A DNA stretch of 64,000 bases from a virus. The DNA is taken from IMG/VR virus record IMGVR_UViG_3300044949_001557, positions 1 through 64,000 of that record, one strand, 5' to 3'. The position numbers and the translations under genes are program-made. The notes below the pieces were generated by a model. It saw nothing but the letters and a program-made list of their open reading frames with translations. It did not search any database and had not been told where the DNA came from. Of the stretch, positions 8,439-16,457 are shown in pieces. The stretch's first letter is position 1, and each line of letters begins with the position of its first letter.

Positions 8439-9262
8439 TTTCGACCCCTGCTGTTTAATACTTTTTGCCAGTAGGGATGGTCTTGATGTAACACAACTTC
8501 TTTGGGTTTGGAATGTCCCTGTAGTTTGCGATCGCCTTTGACATGATCCATGTGCTTGCCCAGCTCACTATTGATAAAGGGATGCCCTGCAAGACCTTTG
8601 TCTTCCCAACTGGGATTGAGATTATGAAAATGACATCGCTGTTGAATTTGTTTTCTTAACACATCAAAGATATAACTGTCGTGCCATTCACGCTCTTTGA
8701 AAATTGCATCACTGTTATACATGTTTACAAAATCGCGAATAAACTGACGGCATTCAGATTTATCTAAATTGTAGGCCACCCAACCACATTCTGAATGATA
8801 TTTTTCGCCGCGTCCTAGATAACTGACCATCGACCCGCCGGGGCACACAGATTGTAAAAATGGCAAAGATACCGGTGTGTGCGTGACACTGTCTGCATCA
8901 ATCCAAATCATCCATCCTGAATTGATCATGTCTGCTGCCTGAGCCTTGGCAAATACCTTGTAGCAAAAGCGAACAGCATCCCAGCGAAATTGCTTTTTGG
9001 GATTGAACACATCGGGCGGCCCTGCCTTGCCGTGTGCCAGTGGATTGTTCTTGTGACGTTCAACAAACGCACGTAGATCTGAGCTGGCCGCCAATAAGTC
9101 AATGACCTTTGTGTTTGATCTTGAGGTCCGTGGTGTGCAGTTTTCTGCCAGCACAATAAGATCTACCTCCGCAGGCCAATGTTGTTCAAAAGTGTCGATC
9201 ATGCGCTGACCGTATTGTTCGAGGCCAGCCTGATGAAATGTGGTAATTACTGTGTATTTCAT
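8435..9262 (-). CDS. GT-A-like glycosyltransferase
   Basis: 275 residues. The N terminus MKYTVITTFHQAGLEQYG is a Rossmann-like strand; W-M-I-WIDADSVTH at about residues 119-130 gives the D-x-D motif, and the later EREWHDSYIFD and VVLHQDHPYW segments recur in phage and bacterial proteins of this type. First gene of the minus-strand operon. A late-type promoter on the minus strand (9276-9269) ends six bases before the ATG, so the mRNA would have almost no leader. Confidence 0.55.
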   Translation of the reverse strand: MKYTVITTFHQAGLEQYGQRMIDTFEQHWPAEVDLIVLAENCTPRTSRSNTKVIDLLAASSDLRAFVERHKNNPLAHGKAGPPDVFNPKKQFRWDAVRFCYKVFAKAQAADMINSGWMIWIDADSVTHTPVSLPFLQSVCPGGSMVSYLGRGEKYHSECGWVAYNLDKSECRQFIRDFVNMYNSDAIFKEREWHDSYIFDVLRKQIQQRCHFHNLNPSWEDKGLAGHPFINSELGKHMDHVKGDRKLQGHSKPKEVVLHQDHPYWQKVLNSRGRK

Positions 9263-9268
9263 GTGAGA

Positions 9269-9276
9269 TATTTAGT
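9269..9276 (-). promoter_or_regulatory. T4-type late promoter ACTAAATA (minus strand)
   Basis: Reading the minus strand, ACTAAATA is followed by six bases and ATG 9262. The predicted +1 is 9263, one base before the start codon. It lies in the divergent gap shared with the plus-strand gene that starts near 9275. Confidence 0.4.
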
Positions 9277-10075
9277 GACCAAAACAGTGACCTATTTTCC
9301 TTTGCAGTGTGCTCGAAATTCGGGGCCAGTTATGACCGCGGTGCTTGCTGCTCTACACAAGCACGGATTCCAAACAGTGCCCAACAATCGTGACGCTGAC
9401 ATAGCAGTGATATGGAGTGTGCTTTGGTCGGGTCGCATGCAGCCCAACAAAGAAATTTATGAGCTGTATCGTCGCACTGGACGCCCAGTTGTGTGCATTG
9501 ACATTGGTGCATTGCTGCGCGGAACAACATGGAAAATAGCATTAAACAACATCAATGCACTGGGCCATTACGGACATAAAACCAATCTAGATTTTGACCG
9601 TCCACAAAAATTGGGCATCAAATTATCAAAGAATTCTCTCAACCATGGACGCATATTGATAGCGGGTCAGCACACACAAAGCCTACAGCTGGATGGCATT
9701 GATCAGACCGCTTGGTATCTACAACGCATACAGGAAGTTGCTGACGGTCGACAAATAGTGGTAAGACCGCATCCACGATGTGCACTGGATCAAAGTCGAT
9801 TCCCTAAACATGTGATTTGGGAACAGCCTAAAAAACTGGTCAACACCTACGACAGCTTTGATCTGCACTGGGACTTTGATGCAGTGATAAATTATAATTC
9901 AGGCCCAGGAATACAGGCAGTGATTGCCGGAGTTCCTGTGATAGTTGATCAGTCAAGTCTGGCATTTGGCATCACAGATCGGCATCAATGGTTGGCTGAA
10001 ATTTGTCATACAGAATACACAGTGGAAGAAATTGAGCAAGGAACATGGGTAAAAAGGATAGGATTAGAGCACTAG
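9275..10075 (+). CDS. Capsule-transferase-like glycosyltransferase, paralogue 6
   Basis: 266 residues from GTG 9275. The frame is open further upstream but would run into the divergent gene, so GTG 9275 is preferred; GTG 9286 and ATG 9331 are alternatives. The core holds GRQIVVRPHPRC, the R-P-H-P box, and SGPGIQAVIAGVPVIVD, followed by W-L-A-E-I and a Y-T-V-E-E-I segment. It is thus a remote copy of the 3.0-6.6 kb array, separated from it by the minus-strand operon. Confidence 0.5.
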   Translation: MTKTVTYFPLQCARNSGPVMTAVLAALHKHGFQTVPNNRDADIAVIWSVLWSGRMQPNKEIYELYRRTGRPVVCIDIGALLRGTTWKIALNNINALGHYGHKTNLDFDRPQKLGIKLSKNSLNHGRILIAGQHTQSLQLDGIDQTAWYLQRIQEVADGRQIVVRPHPRCALDQSRFPKHVIWEQPKKLVNTYDSFDLHWDFDAVINYNSGPGIQAVIAGVPVIVDQSSLAFGITDRHQWLAEICHTEYTVEEIEQGTWVKRIGLEH

Positions 10076-10806
10076 CAGAATCAGCGGGACTCCCTCCCAG
10101 TGGCCCTGTTGATTGTGCTTGCCTCATACATGGAACTGTCTACGGCTGGGAATATGTTGATAGACTCTACAACATGTTGAGCCGACATTTGAGTCAGGGT
10201 ATAAGATTGCATGTGTATACCGAAGCAGATCGCAAAGTTCCCGAACACATGATCAAACATGAACTAAAAGATCTAAAAGTTTCGGGTCCTAAAAAAGCCT
10301 GGTGGTATAAACTGCAATTGTTCAACCACAAGCATCATCAAGGACCCATGCTGTATTTTGATCTTGACACTGTGATCACAGACAACATTGATTGGATCAC
10401 TCATCAAAGTTTGGAATATTTCTGGGCCCCCAGAGATTTCAAGCGATTATGGCGTCCTAGCCATACTGGAATCAACAGTTCGATAATGTGGTGGGATACT
10501 AGAAAATTTGAATATGTTTGGGAAACATTTAGGCAGCAAGAGTTTGTTTTGTTGCAACGTCGCTATCCCGGAGATCAGGATTTTTTAAGTGATGTAATTG
10601 TTCAAGATCGTAGACATTTTCTCAATGAGCAGTTGATACGCAGTTGGAAATGGGAGTGCTTGGACGGGGGATGGGACTTTCGATATCGAAAATACAGAGC
10701 ACCCGATTCTGGCACCAGACTCGACGGAGCCAGTGTGCTGGTATTTCATGGACAGCCAAACCCTGCAGATGTGCTAGATCCTGTGATCCAACAGCATTGG
10801 ATATAA
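10045..10806 (+). CDS. GT-A-like glycosyltransferase
   Basis: 253 residues. KAWWYKLQLFN and PMLYFDLDTVI (about residues 92-115) carry the D-x-D-type motif, followed by FWAPRDFKRLWRPSHTGINSS, which resembles phage and bacterial GT-A families using nucleotide sugars. It overlaps the preceding gene by 31 bases. Last gene of the glycan island on this strand; the next gene is virion-like and has its own late promoter. Confidence 0.55.
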   Translation: MGKKDRIRALAESAGLPPSGPVDCACLIHGTVYGWEYVDRLYNMLSRHLSQGIRLHVYTEADRKVPEHMIKHELKDLKVSGPKKAWWYKLQLFNHKHHQGPMLYFDLDTVITDNIDWITHQSLEYFWAPRDFKRLWRPSHTGINSSIMWWDTRKFEYVWETFRQQEFVLLQRRYPGDQDFLSDVIVQDRRHFLNEQLIRSWKWECLDGGWDFRYRKYRAPDSGTRLDGASVLVFHGQPNPADVLDPVIQQHWI

Positions 10807-10812
10807 ATTTTG

Positions 10813-10820
10813 TATAAATA
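10813..10820 (+). promoter_or_regulatory. T4-type late promoter TATAAATA
   Basis: A perfect TATAAATA, with GGAG 5-8 bases further on and ATG at 10837. It matches the canonical T4 late promoter and marks the following gene as late. Confidence 0.7.
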
Positions 10821-10836
10821 GCATTGGAGATATAAT

Positions 10837-11337
10837 ATGCCTATAAAACAAATTAAATTACGATTTCAAGTGTCCAGTGACAATGATATATCAACCAATG
10901 TAACTGTGACAAATAACGGTCTAGAAGTTTTTTCAGGACTATTAGCTCAAACTACCACAAATATTATACCAGTAAACGTTCGAGATAATACTGAACCATA
11001 TCAAGAAATAACATTTGATGTTGATGTTCCTCAGTTTTCAAATGTTACTCCTCTCAATGATCAATTTACAAATACTACCACGGTAATTTCATGTACAGAT
11101 GGAAATCTTTCTTTGCAAGCTGCATTATCTAACTGGAATCCTGGGGGACAATCTGCAGATTCCTATGCGCTATTAGATATTCCTGTAGCTCCATTGTTTG
11201 ATGGTAATATTGATAATACTTTATATAATATCAACGACAATTATCATGTTACCGGACCGGGCGCACTGCCAATTAATCAGTCTACAGTTGTTACAGTGGT
11301 GCATTCGGTTCCCCTGTATGATGCTCCCCAGCCTTAA
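10837..11337 (+). CDS. Putative virion structural protein
   Basis: 166 residues, rich in Asn, Thr and Val with alternating hydrophobic residues, which suggests a beta-sandwich. It has no Cys-rich or catalytic motif. The coding sequence is AT-rich compared with its neighbours. It has its own perfect late promoter and a strong terminator just after the stop, the arrangement expected of a highly expressed structural or decoration protein. No family recognised. Confidence 0.5.
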   Translation: MPIKQIKLRFQVSSDNDISTNVTVTNNGLEVFSGLLAQTTTNIIPVNVRDNTEPYQEITFDVDVPQFSNVTPLNDQFTNTTTVISCTDGNLSLQAALSNWNPGGQSADSYALLDIPVAPLFDGNIDNTLYNINDNYHVTGPGALPINQSTVVTVVHSVPLYDAPQP

Positions 11338-11370
11338 TAAATTTGTATTACTTTTACTGAAAACTCACAA

Positions 11371-11400
11371 ATAACCCTGCTCTGAGCAGGGTTATTTTTT
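11371..11400 (+). terminator. Rho-independent terminator
   Basis: An 11-bp perfect stem, ATAACCCTGCT/AGCAGGGTTAT, with a CTG loop and a run of T. It separates the late virion gene from the early-promoter cassette that follows. Confidence 0.9.
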
Positions 11401-11403
11401 GAC

Positions 11404-11432
11404 TTGACCAGAATTTTCCAATTTGCTATAAT
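11404..11432 (+). promoter_or_regulatory. Early sigma70-type promoter
   Basis: TTGACC (11404-11409), a 17-base spacer ending TTTGC, and TATAAT (11427-11432). The spacer resembles those of the other early promoters in this window. An ATG at 11439 lies at the predicted +1 and is in frame with the gene at 11463. Confidence 0.85.
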
Positions 11433-11462
11433 ACACACATGTTCAGCAAAAAGGAGTCCACA

Positions 11463-11687
11463 ATGGAACTTGCAATTGGCACCCAAATCCGTTACACCAG
11501 TGCCGCGGGCACTCGCGACGCTGTGATTGAAAACATCCGAGTTGGTCCCACTGCCCGGCCCGGCTTCATGAACACTTGGTTGACCCTGCTGATCCCCGTT
11601 CAGCGCAGCGTCAAATTTGAATCCCGTGTGCAGATTCCTGCAGACAACGGTTCGCTGGCTGGATTCCGTGTTGCAGTGATTGGTTGA
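11463..11687 (+). CDS. Small early protein, unrecognised
   Basis: 74 residues from ATG 11463, which has AAGGAG at 11451-11456. An in-frame ATG at 11439 sits at the predicted transcription start and would add 8 residues (MFSKKEST). Composition suggests a small beta-barrel: alternating V/I/T with G turns (GTQIRYTSAAGTRDAVIENI). No motif recognised. It is GC-richer than its late neighbours and lies between two early promoters, like the host-takeover genes of T4-type phages. Confidence 0.65.
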   Translation: MELAIGTQIRYTSAAGTRDAVIENIRVGPTARPGFMNTWLTLLIPVQRSVKFESRVQIPADNGSLAGFRVAVIG

Positions 11688-11712
11688 CCAATAATTCCCA
11701 AACTGCTATAAT
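11684..11712 (+). promoter_or_regulatory. Early sigma70-type promoter
   Basis: TTGACC (11684-11689) overlaps the stop of the preceding gene; a 17-base spacer ending CTGC; TATAAT 11707-11712. It drives the AAA+ gene. Confidence 0.85.
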
Positions 11713-11742
11713 AACATTTTAACACACAAAACAGGAGCTAAA

Positions 11743-12765
11743 ATGAGTGCAATTCGCATCCTCAATGGTAACTATCGCGGCATCCCTGTCATTGACACTG
11801 TTTTTGAACTGGTGTCGGGCTTCCAAACTGGTGCCCGTGGCAGCTATGTTACTGTCAAAAACAATGGCATCTTCCCTAAGTGCCCCGAAACGATTCGAGT
11901 GCGTGTTGAAGATATTTCTGATTTCGTGTATACTACTGGCATGCAAGAAAACGTAGTTCGCATCGACAAAGCAGCAGCAGTGCAAGAAACTGATGAGCAA
12001 GCCATGGATCGTATCCGTGAGCGTTTTGACATCCTACAGGAAATGAGCAAGGCCTGTGTGGCAGGCGACATTCGTGCCATGATTGTGAGTGGCCCTCCTG
12101 GCGTGGGCAAGAGCTTTGGTGTTGAGCAAGAAATTGACAAGGCTTGCATGTTTGACAAGATTGCTGGCAAGCGACTGCGTGCCGAAGTTGTGAAAGGCAG
12201 TGCCACCCCCATCGGCCTGTATCAAACTCTCTACAAGTATAGCGACCCCAACTGTGTGGTGGTGTTTGACGACTGCGACTCAATCCTGCTGGATGATGTG
12301 GCACTGAACCTGCTGAAGGGTGCTCTGGACTCTGGCAAAAAGCGCAAAATTTCGTGGCTGGCCGACAGCCGTATCCTGCGCAGTGAAGGCATTCCCGACA
12401 GCTTCGAATTCAAAGGCTCGGTGATCTTCATCACCAATTTGAAGTTCGACAAGATGAAGTCGCAGAAACTGCGGGATCACTTGGACGCATTGCAGAGCCG
12501 TTGCCACTACTTGGACTTGACCCTGGACACCATGCGTGACAAGATCCTCCGCATCCGGCAGATTGCCAAGGACGGTGTGCTGTTCCAGGACTATGATTTT
12601 GATCCCTGTGTGCAAGACGACATCATCACGTTCATGGCAGAAAAACAGAATCGTCTGCGTGAAATGAGCCTGCGTATGGCATTGAAGATTGCGGATCTGC
12701 GCAAACTGAGCCCGCTGAATTGGCGTCGCCTGGCAGAGACCACTTGCATGAAAGCAGCTGACTAA
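11743..12765 (+). CDS. AAA+ ATPase
   Basis: 340 residues. Walker A GPPGVGKS lies at about residues 117-124 and Walker B VVVFDDCDS at about 168-176. A sensor-like VIFITNLKFD and a polar C-terminal helical region follow. The first 110 residues form a separate domain that may bind the target. The start has AGGAG 9 bases upstream. T4-type cyanophages and relatives carry similar single AAA+ proteins of unknown role. Early promoter and GC-rich codons suggest early expression. Substrate remodelling or DNA-processing is possible; the function is not established. Confidence 0.75.
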   Translation: MSAIRILNGNYRGIPVIDTVFELVSGFQTGARGSYVTVKNNGIFPKCPETIRVRVEDISDFVYTTGMQENVVRIDKAAAVQETDEQAMDRIRERFDILQEMSKACVAGDIRAMIVSGPPGVGKSFGVEQEIDKACMFDKIAGKRLRAEVVKGSATPIGLYQTLYKYSDPNCVVVFDDCDSILLDDVALNLLKGALDSGKKRKISWLADSRILRSEGIPDSFEFKGSVIFITNLKFDKMKSQKLRDHLDALQSRCHYLDLTLDTMRDKILRIRQIAKDGVLFQDYDFDPCVQDDIITFMAEKQNRLREMSLRMALKIADLRKLSPLNWRRLAETTCMKAAD

Positions 12766-12775
12766 GGAGAACGTT

Positions 12776-12886
12776 ATGTACGAAATTTGGGACGGTGATT
12801 TGTTTTTGTTTTGTGTGGATCATCCTGACGAAGCCAACAGCTACGGTGAACAGGGATTTGATGTAGTTACAGCAGTTAGCTCCTGA
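12776..12886 (+). CDS. 36-residue small protein
   Basis: A short frame beginning MYEIWDGDLFLFCVDHPDEA and ending TAVSS, preceded by AAGGAG with good spacing and placed 10 bases after the AAA+ stop and 20 bases before a strong terminator. The hydrophobic-acidic composition is protein-like. The clean ribosome site and operon position support translation. Function unknown. Confidence 0.6.
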   Translation: MYEIWDGDLFLFCVDHPDEANSYGEQGFDVVTAVSS

Positions 12887-12907
12887 ATTGCATCAGCAGT
12901 TCTTTTA

Positions 12908-12936
12908 ACAGGCTCTTTGGAGCCTGTTTTTTTTTT
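12908..12936 (+). terminator. Rho-independent terminator
   Basis: An 8-bp perfect stem, ACAGGCTC/GAGCCTGT, with a TTTG loop and a long T tract. The last T residues overlap the -35 box of the next promoter. Confidence 0.9.
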
Positions 12937-12963
12937 GACTTTTTGTTGCAGTAAGTATATACT
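12935..12963 (+). promoter_or_regulatory. Sigma70-type promoter
   Basis: TTGACT (12935-12940), a 17-base spacer, TATACT (12958-12963). The ATG at 12970 lies seven bases after the -10 box, at the predicted +1, with no room for a ribosome site. Confidence 0.7.
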
Positions 12964-12969
12964 AGTATC

Positions 12970-13287
12970 ATGACAACACATATATTAGAAAAATCAGTTG
13001 ACGTAATTGCACCAACCAATCTTTATAAATGGGCATCCACATGGGGCAAAGTTCAAAAAAACTATTACCGAGATCAAGTATATCTTCGTAGAGAAAAGCA
13101 GATAGAAGATTTTGGTAATATGATTGCATCCTACACAAGCAATGTGTTATACTTAGAAGATATTGTTAACGGCAATGCTGTTGAGCGTCTAATAGATTTA
13201 GGATATCAAGTTTCTGGGGAATGCCAATATAAAAAATGGCTAACAAATAATGAAATCAGCGACAATTGTAATCAAGGACGAGGTTAA
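12970..13287 (+). CDS. Unrecognised small protein upstream of uvsW
   Basis: 105 residues, AT-rich, with a polar, helix-prone sequence (LYKWASTWGKVQKNYYRDQ). Its stop lies 38 bases inside the uvsW frame, so the two may be translationally coupled. The promoter places +1 on its ATG, so it is a leaderless candidate; alternatively the promoter simply serves uvsW and this frame is less important. No family recognised. Confidence 0.55.
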   Translation: MTTHILEKSVDVIAPTNLYKWASTWGKVQKNYYRDQVYLRREKQIEDFGNMIASYTSNVLYLEDIVNGNAVERLIDLGYQVSGECQYKKWLTNNEISDNCNQGRG

Positions 13288-14719
13288 CATCAAGATAGAA
13301 GGTCTTGACCTTGACGCTCGCAAGGCACTGGTTAATGCCTTTAAATATGATGTTCCATATGCAAGATATTTGCCGGCAGTGAGGCTGGGTCGTTGGGATG
13401 GCAAAGTAAGTTATTTTCAACTAGGCGGCAGCACTTACACAAACCTGCTGCCCGAAATTGTTCCTGCTCTGGAAAGACTGAACTACGATATCGAGCTAGA
13501 CGACCAACGCGATTATTCAACATCGTTTGATTTTACCATAGCCAGAGAAGATACATTTGCTGACAAAGTGTGGCCCAAGGGTCATCCCATGGCTGGTCAG
13601 CCCATTATGTTGCGAGACTATCAAGTTGAGATCATCAATAACTTTTTAGAGAATCCGCAGTGCATTCAGGAAATTGCCACAGGCGCAGGCAAAACAATTA
13701 TGACTGCTGCCTTGAGTTGGCAGGCCGGGCACTATGGTCGAACCATTGTGATTGTTCCAAACAAAAGTTTGGTAGAACAAACAGAAGCGGACTATGTTAA
13801 TTTGGATCTTGACGTTGGTGTTTATTATGGCGATAGAAAAGAGTATGGTCGACAGCACACTATATGCACTTGGCAAAGTTTGAATGTGCTGTTAAAGAAC
13901 ACCAAGAGCGGGGTGGGTGATTGCACAATACAGGAATTTCTCGAAGACGTGGTATGTGTCATGGTAGACGAAGTGCACATGGCCAAAGCCGATGCACTTA
14001 AAACACTACTCACAGGAGTAATGGCCAAGATTCCTTTGCGTTGGGGACTAACAGGGACCATTCCCAAGGAAAAGTTTGAAAGCCAAGCTCTGTTGGTCAG
14101 CCTTGGACCTGTGGTGGGCAAACTGTCAGCCAACGAACTACAGCAACAGGGTGTGTTGGCACAATGCCATGTCAACATTGTGCAACTGCAAGACCATGTG
14201 GAATACGCAAACTATCAAAGCGAGCTCAAATACCTGCTGGAAGAGTCAGGCAGGCTGGATACCATTGCTTCGTTGATTCGACAGGTCAATGAAACAGGCA
14301 ATACTCTGGTGCTGGTGGATAGGGTAGCAGCCGGGCAGGCCTTGGTGGAACGCTTGGGCGAACGTGCGGTATTTGTGTCAGGTGCAACCAAAGGAACCGA
14401 AAGAAAGGAACACTATGCAGAAGTTGCAGAATCATCAGACAAAATCATTGTCGCAACCTATGGTGTTGCCGCAGTGGGTATTAACATACCCCGTATATTT
14501 AACCTTGTGCTGGTTGAACCAGGCAAGTCGTTTGTTAGAGTCATACAATCAATTGGTCGAGGAATCCGCAAAGCCCAAGACAAAGACCATGTGCAGATCT
14601 GGGACGTCACCTCAACCTGCAAGTTTGCCAAGCGACACCTTACCAAACGCAAAGCCTACTACAAAGAAGCCAACTACCCGTTCACGCAAGAAAAACTTGA
14701 ATGGATGACCATCAAATGA
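13250..14719 (+). CDS. uvsW: UvsW-type recombination and repair helicase
   Basis: 489 residues, close to the 503 of T4 UvsW. A short N-terminal domain (about 1-110) precedes a superfamily 2 core: ATGAGKT (residues 143-149), DEVH (240-243), LTGT (267-270), and a C-terminal VIQSIGRGIRK motif VI. UvsW unwinds branched DNA, drives branch migration and helps switch T4 from origin- to recombination-dependent replication. The 3' end overlaps the minus-strand homing endonuclease by 8 bases. Confidence 0.93.
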   Translation: MKSATIVIKDEVNIKIEGLDLDARKALVNAFKYDVPYARYLPAVRLGRWDGKVSYFQLGGSTYTNLLPEIVPALERLNYDIELDDQRDYSTSFDFTIAREDTFADKVWPKGHPMAGQPIMLRDYQVEIINNFLENPQCIQEIATGAGKTIMTAALSWQAGHYGRTIVIVPNKSLVEQTEADYVNLDLDVGVYYGDRKEYGRQHTICTWQSLNVLLKNTKSGVGDCTIQEFLEDVVCVMVDEVHMAKADALKTLLTGVMAKIPLRWGLTGTIPKEKFESQALLVSLGPVVGKLSANELQQQGVLAQCHVNIVQLQDHVEYANYQSELKYLLEESGRLDTIASLIRQVNETGNTLVLVDRVAAGQALVERLGERAVFVSGATKGTERKEHYAEVAESSDKIIVATYGVAAVGINIPRIFNLVLVEPGKSFVRVIQSIGRGIRKAQDKDHVQIWDVTSTCKFAKRHLTKRKAYYKEANYPFTQEKLEWMTIK

Positions 14720-15530
14720 TCTTCTTACAATTATTACCGTGCCAGCGATTATAATTTGATTGACCACCAACCACGATTCCGCAATGAGAGCATGTAAATT
14801 TAGGTTTTGGCACACGCATTTTTTCTATTGTTTCATTAGTATGAGGTATTCCTTGATTATGTGCCGGCTTTCCTTTTAGCCAAACTGCACTTTTTCCTTT
14901 TTTAGATTCAGAAATTTTTTTCTTGGTCTCCTCAGAGACTATTACGGTTTTGCTCATTTGACTTTGGCTGATTTTACGCTTGGTCTCCTCAGAATGCCGA
15001 TAATGCTTGCGTGACTCTAGAATTTTTGCAACAGTCTCTGGGGCAATAGTTTTACCTTTATGTGCGGTTGATAATTTTTGTTTTGACTCAGCAGAATGTG
15101 TTTTACCTTTGAATGCAGAAGGTCTACCTTGGCAGGATTTAGATAGTTTTTCTCTGGTTTCGTTAGACACTGTTTTGCCTTTATGAAGTTGAGATGAATT
15201 TTTAGCTACCTCAATTTTAGCAAATTCAAACATACTACCTTTGGAAATTTTTCTATTTTGATCTTTGTTTCTTGTTCTTAACATCATCCACAAGGCATAC
15301 CACATACTTTTTGTATGTGCAGGGTTGATGGTCATGCGTGGCAATAATATGTGAACAAGCCGGTGTTCTTTTGCTGTAAGTTTGACCAAGTTAGTTGAGT
15401 TATTTGATCCTCCTAGACTTCGGGGAATAATGTGGTGGCGTTCGGTATAGATTTCTTTTGACAAATCTCTTGACATTGCCCGGACAATAATACTATAATA
15501 ACATTTAGTATACTTGTTTTGTAAATACAT
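14712..15530 (-). CDS. Free-standing HNH homing endonuclease with NUMOD3 repeats
   Basis: 272 residues. The HNH domain lies at about residues 26-62: TERHHIIPRSLGG with N47 and KEH near 54-56. At least five S-x-E-T-(x)n-K-G-K type NUMOD3 DNA-binding repeats follow (TVSNETREKLSKS, THSAESKQKLSTA, TIAPETVAKILES and others). A C-terminal zinc-finger-like C-x2-C-(x)n-H-x3-C segment ends the protein. It is antisense to its neighbours and lies between uvsW and a replication-type cluster, typical of free-standing homing genes. The 5' end overlaps a plus-strand promoter. Confidence 0.88.
   Translation of the reverse strand: MYLQNKYTKCYYSIIVRAMSRDLSKEIYTERHHIIPRSLGGSNNSTNLVKLTAKEHRLVHILLPRMTINPAHTKSMWYALWMMLRTRNKDQNRKISKGSMFEFAKIEVAKNSSQLHKGKTVSNETREKLSKSCQGRPSAFKGKTHSAESKQKLSTAHKGKTIAPETVAKILESRKHYRHSEETKRKISQSQMSKTVIVSEETKKKISESKKGKSAVWLKGKPAHNQGIPHTNETIEKMRVPKPKFTCSHCGIVVGGQSNYNRWHGNNCKKII
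15470..15499 (+). promoter_or_regulatory. Consensus sigma70 promoter inside the homing endonuclease 5' end
   Basis: TTGACA (15470-15475), an 18-base spacer, TATAAT (15494-15499) on the plus strand, embedded in the first codons of the minus-strand homing gene. It would drive the plus-strand genes from 15563. Confidence 0.65.
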
Positions 15531-15558
15531 GGCTGATAGTTCCTTGATAACTGTTAGA

Positions 15559-15588
15559 GCAGATGGTAGTTGACGCTACGCGATCTGC
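15559..15588 (+). promoter_or_regulatory. Leader hairpin before the 15563 gene
   Basis: GCAGAT and GTAG (15559-15569) pair with CTAC and ATCTGC (15576-15588) around a TTGACG loop, followed by a T-rich stretch. It could be an attenuator, or it could mask ATG 15563 and favour the in-frame TTG at 15602. Confidence 0.4.
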
Positions 15589-16114
15589 ACTTTTATTTAT
15601 CTTGGAGAAGAAAATTCGCATTTTAACCCTAGACAATCAAACATTTGAACTGGACCATCTACCTGAAGAAGTGGATGACATGCGGTTTGCCATCCTGGAT
15701 AATTCTACACCAGCAGACCCGGACTATCATTACATCCCGCTGATTTTTTTAGAAAGCTTTACAGCGCCTGCATTGGTTCTTCGTATTGGTCAACAAAGAA
15801 TTCGCATGCCCATGGACTGGCAAGTGCTGATTGGTGAACCCGATCTTGGCGACTTGGAAATGTTGCCATTGACGTCGATCAATGATCGTGGTTTTAAAAT
15901 ATTTGAATTCAATCCGCTGAGTAGTTTTAGACCCAGTTTTCCTGAAATTGAAATTGTGGATGTGTATCAAGAAGTCACTTGGTATGCACCCAAGCTTAAA
16001 AATGGGCAGATATTGTGTGTGCCAATCACCGAAGGACACAAACCGCAGTGTGTGTATTTTGTCAAAGACATCAGTCGCAACTGCGAAATTGTTAATTACG
16101 ACAAGGCATGGTAA
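15563..16114 (+). CDS. Conserved phage-type protein, function unknown
   Basis: 183 residues from ATG 15563; an in-frame TTG at 15602 is an alternative because the ATG lies inside a hairpin. Strand-rich sequence with KIRILTLDNQTFELDHLPEEVDD, a repeated LPL/PLSS-type motif (EMLPLTSINDRGFKIFEFNPLSS) and WYAPKLKNGQILCVPI. I recall similar proteins in T4-type marine phages but no function. First gene of a tightly packed operon that runs to about 18.77 kb. Confidence 0.6.
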   Translation: MVVDATRSALLFILEKKIRILTLDNQTFELDHLPEEVDDMRFAILDNSTPADPDYHYIPLIFLESFTAPALVLRIGQQRIRMPMDWQVLIGEPDLGDLEMLPLTSINDRGFKIFEFNPLSSFRPSFPEIEIVDVYQEVTWYAPKLKNGQILCVPITEGHKPQCVYFVKDISRNCEIVNYDKAW

Positions 16115-16115
16115 C

Positions 16116-16457
16116 ATGAACAAAGTCAACGAATATGACATAGGTGGCGATGTTGTCAAAAGCAATGACACCTACGTGCTCAAAGACAACAAGACTCTAA
16201 AAAATTTGGTGTTGAGTTCGACCAAGCTGTATCGCAACCAGCAAACTCGCGGACACAGGCATCCCGGGCAAGAAGAAGTGTATTTCTTTGTGCAGGGCTG
16301 GGGGCAAATGATTGTGGGCGAAGAAGATTCCGAACCGTTTGATGTCAAAGAAGGTGACATTGTGTTGATTCCTGACGGTGCATTTCATAGAGTGATCAAC
16401 ACCGGGGACATGAACATGGTATTCAACTGTGTGTTTGGCGGGCAGCGAAATCACTGA
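16116..16457 (+). CDS. Small cupin protein
   Basis: 113 residues forming a single cupin barrel. Metal ligands can be read in GHRHPGQEEVYFFVQG (G-x-H-x-H-(x)4-E) and the second motif GDIVLIPDGAFHRVIN. Small cupins of this sort include sugar isomerases and epimerases and also non-enzymatic binders. It follows the preceding stop by one base. A link to the glycan genes is possible but not shown. Confidence 0.75.
   Translation: MNKVNEYDIGGDVVKSNDTYVLKDNKTLKNLVLSSTKLYRNQQTRGHRHPGQEEVYFFVQGWGQMIVGEEDSEPFDVKEGDIVLIPDGAFHRVINTGDMNMVFNCVFGGQRNH

Noticed and set aside
9179-9274. Upstream extension of the plus-strand transferase at 9275
   Set aside because: It would overlap the divergent glycosyltransferase start by 84 bases, and the residues do not resemble the start of the other five paralogues.
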